Below are positions 17,498 to 26,393 of a stretch of 64,000 bases of DNA, piece by piece. Within the stretch, counting starts at the first letter, position 1. Each line of letters begins with the position of its first letter. A program made the translations under genes and the position numbers. The notes under the pieces are model-generated. The model did no database searches, was not told the origin of the DNA, and saw only the letters and a list, made by a program, of their open reading frames with translations. The stretch lies in assembly GCF_900142545.1 (NCBI RefSeq), contig NZ_FRBF01000012.1:1-64000 (forward strand), read 5' to 3'. Origin of the DNA: Fibrobacter sp. UWT2 (GTDB lineage: Bacteria; Fibrobacterota; Fibrobacteria; Fibrobacterales; Fibrobacteraceae).

Positions 17498-18526
17498 ATG
17501 CGATTTGCTGAACCGATGTTTTTGTGGGGACTGTTCACGCTCCCGTTGTTTGCGCTCCTTTTTGTGTATGCTTACCATCGTCGCAAAAAGCTGGCTGCAC
17601 GATTTGTTTCGCTTTCCATGTTGCCGAAGCTTTCGACGTCGGTGTCGCCCTGGCGCCGCTTAGCCAAGGTGACGATTCTACTGTTTGCGATTGCCTTCTT
17701 GTTTGTGGCCCTTGCCCGCCCGCAGTGGGGCCGTAAAATGGAACATATCGAACGCCGTGGCCTTGACTTGGTGCTGTTGCAGGATATTTCGCTTTCAATG
17801 CTTGCCGAAGACATCAAGCCGAACCGCTTGACCCGTAGCCGTCATGAAATTTCGGCGTTTTTGGAATCGCTTTCGGGCGACCGTGTGGGCCTTGTGGCGT
17901 TCTCGGGCGAAGCCCAGGTGATGGTGCCGCTGACTCTCGATTATGGTACCGTGCAGATGATGCTTAGGGAACTGACTCCGGGCTGGCTCATGCCGGGTAC
18001 GAACCTCGAAAAGGCAATCCGCAAGGGCATGGACCTTTACAAGAATTCAGGAAGTGCGGGGCAGTACTCCGTCATGATTCTGATGAGCGATGGTGAAGAA
18101 CTCGAAGCCGCTGCCGTGAACGCCGCCAAGGAAGCTGCCGAAATGGGAATCCGCATCTATACGATTGGTATCGGCTCTCGCGAAGGCGTGCCTATTCCTG
18201 TGCATTCTAAAAACGGTGAAGTCGCTTATAAGAAGGACATGCAGGGAAACATTGTGACGACCCGTTTGGAAGACGGAACGCTGCAAGAAATCGCTAGCGT
18301 GACCGGTGGACTTTATTTCTATGCGAGCCCGGGTGAATTCCAGCTGCAAAAGGTGCTGAGCGAAATTGCAAGCCTCGAGAAAAAGGAGCAGGCTTCTGAC
18401 CGTATGGAAAATTATCAGGACCGCTACCAGATATTCCTGGGTCTTGCGGCGCTCCTTTTCCTGATCGAAGCTTTGGTGTCCGAAAGGGGCCGAAAGCGTC
18501 GTGCTGGAGCGGGCCGATTCAGCTAA
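17498..18526 (+). CDS. batB: BatB-type von Willebrand factor A membrane protein
   Basis: This 342-residue paralogue of BatA has the same plan: N-terminal hydrophobic helices, a VWA domain with the site DISLSML (near residue 98) and a C-terminal membrane helix followed by an Arg-rich end. The ARPQWGRKMEHIERRGLDL segment is characteristic of BatB. TPR-containing BatC/D/E partners are not found downstream, so the Bat locus is short here. A ribosome site (GGAG) lies just before the ATG. Confidence 0.87.
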   Translation: MRFAEPMFLWGLFTLPLFALLFVYAYHRRKKLAARFVSLSMLPKLSTSVSPWRRLAKVTILLFAIAFLFVALARPQWGRKMEHIERRGLDLVLLQDISLSMLAEDIKPNRLTRSRHEISAFLESLSGDRVGLVAFSGEAQVMVPLTLDYGTVQMMLRELTPGWLMPGTNLEKAIRKGMDLYKNSGSAGQYSVMILMSDGEELEAAAVNAAKEAAEMGIRIYTIGIGSREGVPIPVHSKNGEVAYKKDMQGNIVTTRLEDGTLQEIASVTGGLYFYASPGEFQLQKVLSEIASLEKKEQASDRMENYQDRYQIFLGLAALLFLIEALVSERGRKRRAGAGRFS

Positions 18527-18599
18527 AAAAAAGTAAAATTTTTTTACTGTGATTTGCACACTATTTGCACGCTAGTTTTAAAATGCAAATTTCTTTTTA

Positions 18600-18621
18600 G
18601 GTGTATTTTTACACCTTTTTT
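18600..18621 (+). terminator. Terminator downstream of batB
   Basis: A GGTGTA/TACACC stem with a T-only loop is followed by six T residues. It lies 73 bp after the batB stop. The remainder of the 18527-18790 gap is AT-rich leader DNA with no gene that I can support. Confidence 0.7.
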
Positions 18622-18790
18622 GCTATTATTCTAGCAGGTGTGGTAAAATAGGGTGAATTCGTCCCGAATCGCCTCATTTTTTCAGGAACGTTTGGTTTTT
18701 GTTCATCCATTTTTACACAAAAATTCGCTATTTTGCGATTGATTAAAGTAAATTTTGGCTGAAAAATAAAAAGTAAACCACGGAGTCCCT

Positions 18791-19474
18791 ATGCTCGACC
18801 TATTAGCCGTCCAATCCGGCACCGCCAATGCCACTCTCATTACGTTGGCGTACACCTTGATCCTCACATTTATCCTTTCCTCGGTGATTGCCTGGACCTA
18901 CGAAAAGACCTTCCTTGGTTTGTCGTATTCTAGAAACTTTGTGCAGGCGATTGTGCTGAGTGCCGTGGTTGCTGCAACGGTGATGCAGGCTATCGGCGAT
19001 AACGTGGGTCGCGGTCTCGGTATGATGGGTGCTCTTTCCGTGGTTCGCTTTAGAACGAGCTTTAAGGATCCGCGCGACATTATGTTCGTGTTCGCGTCGC
19101 TGGGTGCCGGTATCGGTTGCGGTGTGTATGCCTGGGGCGCTGCCGTGGGTGGCACGATTGCCTTTAGCGCGGTTGCCTTCCTCCTTTCCCGTACGGGGCT
19201 TGGTACCAAGCATTTCTTTGACGGTATGCTCCGTTTTGCGCTCCCCAACGAAGCCAAGGTCCGTGGCCAAATTGAAGACATCATGAAGTCTAGCCTCAAG
19301 ACGTTCATCTTGATTACGATGCGCGAAGTCGACGGCGGTGCTCGCCTTGACGTCGCTTACCAGATTCGCCTGCGTGCCACTCATCCGGCTGCAGAAATCC
19401 TGAGCGAACTCTCTAAAATCGAAGGCATCTCGGACGTGCAGTTCATGATGCAGGACGCCACGACGGAAATGTAA
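18791..19474 (+). CDS. DUF4956-family membrane protein
   Basis: This 227-residue protein matches the DUF4956 family. The hallmark GALSVVRFRTSFKDPRD lies at residues 80-96, just after the second hydrophobic pair. Hydrophobic helices lie near residues 15-36, 50-68, 97-118 and 120-138, then a soluble C-terminal domain of about 85 residues has an alternating pattern like a small ferredoxin-type fold. From family knowledge, DUF4956 genes often neighbour VTC-domain and CotH-type genes, as a VTC gene does here. It opens a five-gene operon (gaps of 10, 8, 1 and 31 bp). It could be the inner-membrane partner of the membrane-fusion protein that follows; that is inference. Confidence 0.85.
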   Translation: MLDLLAVQSGTANATLITLAYTLILTFILSSVIAWTYEKTFLGLSYSRNFVQAIVLSAVVAATVMQAIGDNVGRGLGMMGALSVVRFRTSFKDPRDIMFVFASLGAGIGCGVYAWGAAVGGTIAFSAVAFLLSRTGLGTKHFFDGMLRFALPNEAKVRGQIEDIMKSSLKTFILITMREVDGGARLDVAYQIRLRATHPAAEILSELSKIEGISDVQFMMQDATTEM

Positions 19475-19484
19475 GGGAGACGGT

Positions 19485-20549
19485 ATGAACAAGCTTAGCG
19501 ATATGCTCGAAAATTTTTGGAACACGCATAAGAGTAACGCCGGCGTTGCTTACGTTTACGGTCACAAGCTTTCCCTTGCCTGGATTCTTTGCGTCATCAT
19601 TGCCATTATTCTTGGCTACATGTATCAGGGCAAGATTGCAACTTTCCAGGGTATTGCAGAAGCCGCCGAAACAACCATTAGCGTGCCGAGTCCCACCGAA
19701 GTGGTCAAGGTGCATGTGATGCCGGGTCAGGCAATCAATGCGGGCGATACCATCGTGGAACTCAACCGCCCGGACCTCACGCTCCGTATTGCCGAAGTGA
19801 CTCGCGAATTGGACGCTAGCGAAGGTCGTAGCAACCTGTCTGCCGCAGACATCGACCAGAAGGTCGCCGCAGTCAAGGCCGACCTTGCCACGAAGACGCT
19901 TACGCTCAAGTCCGAAATCAACAGACTCGAAAGCGAATACAAGAAGAACAAGGAAATCGCTTCCAAGCTCAAGAGCCTCAAGAATTCGAATTCTGAAGCC
20001 GACGGCAACGACGCCATGGCCATGCAGATTAAGGGCCTCAAGAATGAACTTGCCGTTGCCAACGCCAACGCCAACGAACAGATCAAGCTTCTGCGCAGCA
20101 GCAACCGCTTGCAGAAGGATGCTGGCAAGAGCGAAGTCGAAAACCTGAAGAAGGAACTCGAAGAACTCCAGAAGCAGCAGGAAGAACTCATCCAGATTGC
20201 CAAGGAAAGCTGGGTCGTGGGTTCCGTGAACGTTCATGACGGCGAAAAAGTGTCTAGCTTTGCTCCGATCGTTACCCTCACTCACAAGTCTCCGACGCTG
20301 GTTCGCGGTTACATCCACGAAAGAATGTACCAGCGCATGGATATTGGCGAAACCGTTAAGGTGATGCCGCTGGGCGCTACGGGTAAGCCGGTGAAGGGTA
20401 AGGTGGTCGGCCTTTCCAGCCGCATCGTGGAATTCCCCATGCGTATGTGGAAGATGCCCGAAATGCCGATTCACGGTCGCGAAGTCATTATCACGATTCC
20501 CGCCGAAAATTCGTTCCTTCTTGGCGAAATGGTGACCATCTCCGAATAG
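19485..20549 (+). CDS. HlyD-type membrane-fusion protein
   Basis: This 354-residue periplasmic adaptor is anchored by one N-terminal helix (LAWILCVIIAIILGYMY, near residues 29-45). A barrel/lipoyl-like part (ISVPSPTEVVKVHVMPGQAI) and a long coiled coil rich in Lys/Glu/Leu (about 95-240) follow. The C-terminal part returns to a beta domain (WVVGSVNVHDGEKV and LVRGYIHERMYQRMDIGETV). Such adaptors bridge an inner-membrane pump to a TolC-like channel. The TolC-like gene is next, but no ABC, RND or MFS pump is present, and DUF4956 occupies the usual pump position. Confidence 0.83.
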   Translation: MNKLSDMLENFWNTHKSNAGVAYVYGHKLSLAWILCVIIAIILGYMYQGKIATFQGIAEAAETTISVPSPTEVVKVHVMPGQAINAGDTIVELNRPDLTLRIAEVTRELDASEGRSNLSAADIDQKVAAVKADLATKTLTLKSEINRLESEYKKNKEIASKLKSLKNSNSEADGNDAMAMQIKGLKNELAVANANANEQIKLLRSSNRLQKDAGKSEVENLKKELEELQKQQEELIQIAKESWVVGSVNVHDGEKVSSFAPIVTLTHKSPTLVRGYIHERMYQRMDIGETVKVMPLGATGKPVKGKVVGLSSRIVEFPMRMWKMPEMPIHGREVIITIPAENSFLLGEMVTISE

Positions 20550-20557
20550 TTTGATTT

Positions 20558-21949
20558 ATGAAAAAATCCGCTCTTGTATCTTTGCTTGCCGTCGCTCCTT
20601 TGATGGCCGCCCCTTTGACTTGGGAAACGCTTATCCAGTCTGCGGACCAGGATGTGCGTTATCAGGCTTCTCAGAAGCGCGCAAACATTGCGACCTCCCG
20701 CAGCACCAAGTTGTGGGACAAGCTTGAACTCCGTTACAAACTCGATGGCTTTAGCTTTGCTCAGCATGATTTTGAACTTCGCATGACGCCGAAGGCTTTT
20801 GGCGAAGGCTCTGCCGACCGCGCCCACTACGAAGCCCAGATGGCGTACGCAAACGCCCAGCTGGCCGAAGACCGTGGCATTCTCCTGTACGACCGTTACG
20901 AACGCGGCATCCATTACCTGATGCGCAAGCGTATCAATGCGTTGAACCAGGAACTTTACCAGATTAATGCCGACCGTATCGAAGTGCTGCACCTCAAGTC
21001 GGGTTCCCCTAACTTCAATCCGCAAGACTTGATGTCTGCTCTTGAAAAGGAAGCCTCGATTCGTGCAGCCCTTATTAGCGATTCCATTTCGCTCCAGAAT
21101 TCCGAACGGAAACTGCGCGTCTGGATTCCGGATTTTGATAGCGTTGAACTGGATACTTCTTGGCTTCCGAAAATGGAAGATATTCAAGCCTGGTTGAATG
21201 ACGGCGTCGAAGTGAACGAAAAGTTCCCGCAGGTTGCAATGGCGAAGGGCAAGATGGATTCCGAAAAGGCCAGAGCCAAGCAGGATTTGGCTAGCCGCCA
21301 CGATTACATTTCGCACATCGGTATCGGTTACTCCATGAAGATTGAATCCTTGATGAAAAAGTACAAGGACATGGGTTATTCTGATTTGTGTACGAAAAAC
21401 GGCGAATACTACGACGAGGCCGCCTGTCAGGACTGGCTGACAAACGCCGTAGACGAAGAAACCGCACGTATTGACAACACATATTCGATTCAAAGGGAAG
21501 TGGCAGACAAGGATAATCGCCTTACCCGTGACAAGTTCTATGCAACGCTTGCCATTAAGCTCCCGTTCTTCGATAGCAACAAGGATAACAGCCTGCGTAA
21601 CCAAGTGGCCGACCTCGATGCCGAAGGCGACTATATGCAGAAATCTCGCGACGTGAGCGTGAAGGTGAATCGCCTTGCTGAACAAATTAACGGTTTCCTT
21701 GCCCAATGGAAGGTTCAGAAGGATTTTGCAGACAAGGTAAAAGCAGGCAACATCTTTGAGCAGTTTGCCAAAGACGCCGGTTCTGATCCGCTGCTTTTGC
21801 TGCGTGCCCGCGAATCCGCTGTCGAAAGTGAACTGAATGCGGCTAAGCTCGAAACCGACATTTACGACCTTTATCTTGAACTGTTGCAGTATGCAGGCCA
21901 GCTTTCTAAGGAAGGCGTGCAGAACCATTTAGTCGGGGGACTTAAGTAG
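20558..21949 (+). CDS. TolC-like outer-membrane channel protein
   Basis: This 463-residue protein has a signal peptide (MKKSALVSLLAVAPLMA) and long amphipathic helices with the two-fold repeat expected of the TolC/OEP family. The first half starts LTWETLIQSADQDVRYQASQKR and the second half repeats a helix-strand-helix with KLPFFDSNKDNSLRNQVADL. A short insertion with three Cys (residues around 275-290) is unusual. It ends one base before the VTC gene and probably forms the outer-membrane exit of the system encoded by this operon. Confidence 0.82.
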   Translation: MKKSALVSLLAVAPLMAAPLTWETLIQSADQDVRYQASQKRANIATSRSTKLWDKLELRYKLDGFSFAQHDFELRMTPKAFGEGSADRAHYEAQMAYANAQLAEDRGILLYDRYERGIHYLMRKRINALNQELYQINADRIEVLHLKSGSPNFNPQDLMSALEKEASIRAALISDSISLQNSERKLRVWIPDFDSVELDTSWLPKMEDIQAWLNDGVEVNEKFPQVAMAKGKMDSEKARAKQDLASRHDYISHIGIGYSMKIESLMKKYKDMGYSDLCTKNGEYYDEAACQDWLTNAVDEETARIDNTYSIQREVADKDNRLTRDKFYATLAIKLPFFDSNKDNSLRNQVADLDAEGDYMQKSRDVSVKVNRLAEQINGFLAQWKVQKDFADKVKAGNIFEQFAKDAGSDPLLLLRARESAVESELNAAKLETDIYDLYLELLQYAGQLSKEGVQNHLVGGLK

Positions 21950-21950
21950 T

Positions 21951-22781
21951 ATGGCCGAAGCCCGCGGATTTAGCCTTCTCGAAAGGTTCGAACTCAAGTA
22001 CCACATTCCTGTGGAATGGGCGGACCGTATCGGCGCATTCCTTGCTCCGTACTGCGAAGAAGACTATTACTCAAAAATTACCCCGGGCGGATTCTACTGG
22101 ATTACGAACCTCTATTTGGATTCGCCTTCTTGGACGTTCCTCGGCTGGAAAAAGAAACAGCTGTTGGACCGCTTCAACATGCGCATTCGCACCTATGGCG
22201 AACACCCGGCACAAGACGGGACGTTCCATTTCGAATGCAAGCGCAAGATCAAGAACATTTGTTACAAGAGCCGCGGAACCATCAAGGGCATTAACCCGGG
22301 CGAAGTCTGGCACATGAAACCCGAAGACTGGCCGTGCAAGGGTGAAAAAGACCGCATGTACGTCAAAGATTTCTTGTACAAGACGGAACTCTATAATGCG
22401 CACCCGCGCCTTTTGACGCAGTACAAGCGTCGCGCCTGGTTCGGACTCCGCGAAGAATATTCCCGCGTGACGATTGATACCGGCATGCGTTTCCGCGAAG
22501 AAAACGGTTTTGATTATACGGTGGATCCGCACTACATGCATTCGACTGGCATTCCTAGGTTTTTCCAACCGGGTTGCGATGCTGTGCTTGAACTCAAGTG
22601 CCCGTGTTCGCAGGTGCCGTACTGGATGTTTGACTTAATCAAGTTCTTGAACTTGAAACATGGTGCATTCTCTAAATTCGGCAATGCCGCTGCCGAATGG
22701 AAGCGAGTTTACGAAAATCCGCGTCGATTCAAGACTCCGTACTGGACGAAGCTTGCCGTTGGCGCTGGCGAAAATTATTAA
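21951..22781 (+). CDS. VTC-domain protein (polyphosphate-polymerase-like)
   Basis: This 276-residue enzyme carries the VTC tunnel fold used by yeast Vtc4 to make polyphosphate from ATP. The tunnel residues are in place: ERFELKY (residues 11-17), YLDSP (55-59), RIRTY (78-82), ECKRK (95-99), YKRRAW with R-V-T-I-D (158-163 and 172-176) and LELKC (213-217). There is no membrane segment, so it should act in the cytoplasm, probably at the membrane together with DUF4956. Polyphosphate is the best guess for its product, but some VTC-type tunnel enzymes use other triphosphates. Translation is coupled to the TolC-like gene (one-base gap). Confidence 0.87.
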   Translation: MAEARGFSLLERFELKYHIPVEWADRIGAFLAPYCEEDYYSKITPGGFYWITNLYLDSPSWTFLGWKKKQLLDRFNMRIRTYGEHPAQDGTFHFECKRKIKNICYKSRGTIKGINPGEVWHMKPEDWPCKGEKDRMYVKDFLYKTELYNAHPRLLTQYKRRAWFGLREEYSRVTIDTGMRFREENGFDYTVDPHYMHSTGIPRFFQPGCDAVLELKCPCSQVPYWMFDLIKFLNLKHGAFSKFGNAAAEWKRVYENPRRFKTPYWTKLAVGAGENY

Positions 22782-22812
22782 AATAGAAGAAAGTTTTTGC
22801 GAGGATACCTCT

Positions 22813-24528
22813 ATGGATATCAAAAAAATTCTTATGGCAGGCTCTGCAGTAACCGCAATGGTCCTTGCCACCTCTTGCTCCAGTGACAAATCTACGGAAC
22901 CGGATCCTGTCGATCCGACCGTTTCTTCGTCTTCAGAAGGTGGTGCGAATCCTGACCCGACTTCGTCTGCTGAAGGTTCAGTGACGGTTTCTTCTAGCAG
23001 CGTTAGCGGTGATAATCCTCAGCCGGAACTCTCCTCTGCTGCTGAAGTCGTTGATTCTTCTGTCACCCAGATGGCTATTACCGAAATCATGTATAATGCG
23101 GCCGATGGTTCTGCTTTGGAATGGATCGAAGTGACTATCCAGAGCGGTCCGGATATTGCTAGCATGCTTGCTTCGCAAATGCGTTTGGATGGTGCTCTTT
23201 CCTTTACGTTCCCGAATGAACCCCTTAAGATGGGCGAATACATTGTCGTGACGAACGACAAGGAATTGTTCATGCAGACTTATCCCGATTTCCAGGGCCG
23301 TCTCTATGGTCCGTGGGATAATGATCCGAAGACTGGTACCGTGGCAAAGCTTTCGAATGAAGGCGACGTGATTGACGTGAAATTGCTGGGCGAAGGTGAC
23401 GTGAGCTGCTCTTACAGCATGGAACCGCCTTGGCCGTCTCTTGCCAACGGCAAGGGCCGTACGCTCGTGTACAAGGGCGGAAACGCTGCCCAGGCAACCT
23501 CTTGGGGTGCAAGCAAGGCGATGAACGGTAATCCGGGTGTGGGCAACGATGAATGGCTCACGACTTCGAATATTCGTTTGAACGAAATCATGCCGACGGC
23601 CACAGGTACTGATGCCTGGGTGGAACTCTACAATGCGGGCAGCGCCGATGTCGATGTGACCGGTTGGGTTTTTGAATCCAAGATCCGTAAGGAAAAGCTC
23701 ACGATCAAGGCCGGTACGGTTCCTGCAAAGGGTTACCTTGTCTTGAATGCAACAACTGACTTTGTCGATAGCGAAGGTGCTGCAAAGGAACTGATCGTTG
23801 GCGATGTCGGTGGTTCTTACTACCTGTATGGCGCCACTGAAGGTGATGAATCCAGCTTGCTCTTGCCGTCTAGTAAACTTTCGAGCGGTGTCATTGACTT
23901 GAGCGATGGCTCTACGGCTCAGGGCGCACTCGTGCAAGCTACGCCGGGTGCTGCCAACGCAGCTCTCTATATCGGTTCTCTGGTCATTAGTGAAATTCAC
24001 TACCACCCGAACGAAGACGACTTGAACGATGTCGAATTCTTGGAACTCAAGAATTTGTCTGAAACGCCCATTACACCCTTCGAAACTCTCTCTAACGGAA
24101 ACAGAGGTTGGAAGGTTGAAGGTATTAACTTCGAATTCGCCAAAACGGACGTGATTCCGGCAAATGGCATTGTGGTGCTGTTCCCGGATTCCTTGCAGAC
24201 TGCATTGGGTGCAGATAAACTGCGTACGCGTTATTCGATGGACGCTAGCGTGGTAATCGGCTTCTATAGCGGTAAGCTTTCTAACCGCGGTGAAACCATT
24301 GCTGTCAAGAAGCCTTATTTCTACCAGGAAGACCATAGCAATCCGCTCAATAGCCAGTGGTACTACGATTGGTCCGATGCTACGCTCTATAGCGATAAGT
24401 GGAGCGGCAATGGCGTTGACTACAAGCGCGCGGACGGTTTCGGCTACAGCTTGCAGCGTAAGGACTTTACCACGATGGGTTATGAAGCTGCTGCATGGAC
24501 GGCGGCTGAACCCACTCCCGGAAAGTAA
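22813..24528 (+). CDS. Lipoprotein with three lamin-tail domains
   Basis: I start this 571-residue lipoprotein at 22813, where a GCGAGGA-type ribosome site precedes MDIKKILMAGSAVTAMVLATSC; the longer frame overlaps the VTC gene. After a Ser/Pro linker (residues 25-80) there are three lamin-tail domains (LTD). They open with MAITEIMYNAADGSALEWIEV, NIRLNEIMPTATGTDAWVEL and LVISEIHYHPNEDDLNDVEF. LTDs are Ig-like beta sandwiches that often accompany CotH kinases; no CotH kinase motif is present here. As the last gene of the operon it could be the surface anchor or cargo of the exporter. A terminator follows. Confidence 0.83.
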   Translation: MDIKKILMAGSAVTAMVLATSCSSDKSTEPDPVDPTVSSSSEGGANPDPTSSAEGSVTVSSSSVSGDNPQPELSSAAEVVDSSVTQMAITEIMYNAADGSALEWIEVTIQSGPDIASMLASQMRLDGALSFTFPNEPLKMGEYIVVTNDKELFMQTYPDFQGRLYGPWDNDPKTGTVAKLSNEGDVIDVKLLGEGDVSCSYSMEPPWPSLANGKGRTLVYKGGNAAQATSWGASKAMNGNPGVGNDEWLTTSNIRLNEIMPTATGTDAWVELYNAGSADVDVTGWVFESKIRKEKLTIKAGTVPAKGYLVLNATTDFVDSEGAAKELIVGDVGGSYYLYGATEGDESSLLLPSSKLSSGVIDLSDGSTAQGALVQATPGAANAALYIGSLVISEIHYHPNEDDLNDVEFLELKNLSETPITPFETLSNGNRGWKVEGINFEFAKTDVIPANGIVVLFPDSLQTALGADKLRTRYSMDASVVIGFYSGKLSNRGETIAVKKPYFYQEDHSNPLNSQWYYDWSDATLYSDKWSGNGVDYKRADGFGYSLQRKDFTTMGYEAAAWTAAEPTPGK

Positions 24529-24556
24529 AATTATTTAATTGCTTTTATAGCATAAT

Positions 24557-24583
24557 AGTCACCTTTATAGGGTGGCTTTTTTT
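24557..24583 (+). terminator. Terminator of the DUF4956-VTC-LTD operon
   Basis: A 7-bp stem (24557-24563 with 24571-24577, one G-U pair) with a 7-nt loop runs into a T-run. Confidence 0.85.
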
Positions 24584-24609
24584 GTTTTAATTATTTATTT
24601 TTACAATGT

Positions 24610-26349
24610 ATGAAAAAGAGTTTGTTATTGGGTATTGCAGCGAGTGCTGCCGTTTTTGCCGCGCCCATTTCGCTGTCGGATGCGATTGCGATGGCAAAGG
24701 CGAACAATTCGCAGATCAGGGCCGAAAAGGCTAAGGTCGATATGGCTGAAAGCGGTCAGACGGAGGCACGCTCCCGTTTTATGCCCCAGTTGTCTTTGAC
24801 TGCCAGCGTTACAAAAATCAACGATCCCATTTACATTGACTTGGGTGAAATACAACAGGCTATGAGTGGGCTTGCCGGCGGAATTGCTACGGTTGGCCCG
24901 GCGGCGGTGTATTCCAAGGCCTATATCGATGCCTACAACAAGGCTCAGGCCGGTTACGAACAGGCTTATGCCGGGGCCATGGCGCAGGGATTGACCGAAG
25001 CCCAGGCGAATGCGTTTGCTCAAGAAAAGGTTGGTGGTACTGCGCAGGAGATTGCCCAGCAGACGGCAGACAAGTATGCGGCCGAAACGCAACAAAAGCT
25101 AGATGCGGCCCAGACAAAGATCGACGATGCCGATTTCCGCATGAAGGTGCAAGACGATGTTTTCTTCAACGCGCGCCTGACGGCTATTTGGCCGATTTTT
25201 ACGGGCTTCAAAATCTATTCTGCTTACGATGCCGCTAAAGAAAACGTGAATGCCAAGAAGGCTGCGTTTGATATGGCGCAGAATACCATCTTGATGGATG
25301 TGGCGACCAAGTACTTTACGCTCCGCCTGGCCGAAGAACTGACGGTGTTGCGCGAAAGCACCAAAAAGAACTTGGAAGAACATTTGGCGCGTTCCAAGAA
25401 ACTGGAAGAAGGTGGCCAGATCAGCAAGGCGGAACGCCTGCGTGCCGAAGTGGCTTTAGCTGAAGCTGAAAACGCTTTGGAAGATTCTTACCGTGACCAG
25501 ACTCTTGCACGCCTTGCGCTTGCAAGCCTTTTGCATACCGATACGAACATTACCGCGATCACGCCGGTGATGGCTCCGGAGCAGACTTTTGGTATGGAAG
25601 AATTCAAGCAACTTGCTTTGGACAGACATCCGGGACTTCGCCAGTTGCGTACCGAACGTAAGCGTAGCCAGGATGCGGTGAGTGCCGCTCGCGCTGATTA
25701 TTACCCGACGGTTGCGCTCTTTGCTTACAAGGAACTTTATACTCGCGACTTGACGCTCCTTGAACCCGATTGGGCGGTAGGAGCCAAGATGCAGTGGGAC
25801 TTGTTCAAAGGTGGCGAAACGCGTTCCAAGGTGAGCAACGCCAGGGCTCTTGACCGTTCGCTTTCGAGCATGGAAGAGCAGACCATGGATAACATCGGCT
25901 TGCTGGTGGAAAAACGCTGGCGTGAAATGGAACATGCCAAGAGCCGTTTGGAAAGCTTGAAGAAAACCCGCGAATTGGCCGAAGAAGCGCACCGCAGTCA
26001 GACCTTGGCTTACGAAGCGGGCCTTGCGACTGGCCTCGATGTCGTGGATGCTGAACTTGCGCTTTCGCGCTTGCAGGTGGCTGATTTGAAGGCGCATTAC
26101 GATGCAGTAGTCGCCTGGCTTGGACTTTTGGAAGCTAGTGGTGAAGTGGTGAATGCGGGCGAGATGCTCAAGAACGTGAAGCCTGTCGAAGAAAAACCGG
26201 CTGAAGAACCGAAGCTTGCCGAGCCTGTTGTTGCTCCCGCTGCCGCGTCGGTTGCTGATTCGGCGAAGGTTGCAGAGCCGGCACCTGCTGATTCTGCAAA
26301 TGCGGCTGCACCGGCTGATACAACTGTTGTCCCGGCCACAAACCCCTAA
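24610..26349 (+). CDS. TolC-family outer-membrane channel with Ala/Pro-rich tail
   Basis: This 579-residue TolC/OEP protein has a signal peptide (MKKSLLLGIAASAAVFA) followed by ISLSDAIAMAKANNSQIRAEK, the normal start of the family. The two OEP repeats cover about residues 20-510, with an extra helix-rich insertion near 75-165 that contains many Ala, Gln and Tyr. The last 60 residues are a Pro/Ala/Glu-rich tail (EEKPAEEPKLAEPVV...) expected to be unfolded in the periplasm. No clear Shine-Dalgarno sequence precedes the ATG. It is the first gene of an export operon with HlyD and two ABC-2 permeases. Confidence 0.88.
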   Translation: MKKSLLLGIAASAAVFAAPISLSDAIAMAKANNSQIRAEKAKVDMAESGQTEARSRFMPQLSLTASVTKINDPIYIDLGEIQQAMSGLAGGIATVGPAAVYSKAYIDAYNKAQAGYEQAYAGAMAQGLTEAQANAFAQEKVGGTAQEIAQQTADKYAAETQQKLDAAQTKIDDADFRMKVQDDVFFNARLTAIWPIFTGFKIYSAYDAAKENVNAKKAAFDMAQNTILMDVATKYFTLRLAEELTVLRESTKKNLEEHLARSKKLEEGGQISKAERLRAEVALAEAENALEDSYRDQTLARLALASLLHTDTNITAITPVMAPEQTFGMEEFKQLALDRHPGLRQLRTERKRSQDAVSAARADYYPTVALFAYKELYTRDLTLLEPDWAVGAKMQWDLFKGGETRSKVSNARALDRSLSSMEEQTMDNIGLLVEKRWREMEHAKSRLESLKKTRELAEEAHRSQTLAYEAGLATGLDVVDAELALSRLQVADLKAHYDAVVAWLGLLEASGEVVNAGEMLKNVKPVEEKPAEEPKLAEPVVAPAAASVADSAKVAEPAPADSANAAAPADTTVVPATNP

Positions 26350-26350
26350 C

Positions 26351-26378
26351 CACTGTCTACTTCCTACTGTCTACTTTT
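26351..26378. repeat. Heptad repeat inside the export operon
   Basis: Four units (CACTGTC, TACTTCC, TACTGTC, TACTTTT) occupy most of the 44-bp spacer between the TolC and HlyD genes. The unit order copies the start of the array at 246-287. Confidence 0.75.
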
Positions 26379-26393
26379 AAACTGGAGTCAACT

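Noticed and set aside
22660-22812. Longer start of the lamin-tail lipoprotein inside the VTC gene
   Set aside because: The ATG at 22813 follows a ribosome site and starts a lipoprotein signal; the longer form would overlap the VTC gene by over 120 bp in another frame.
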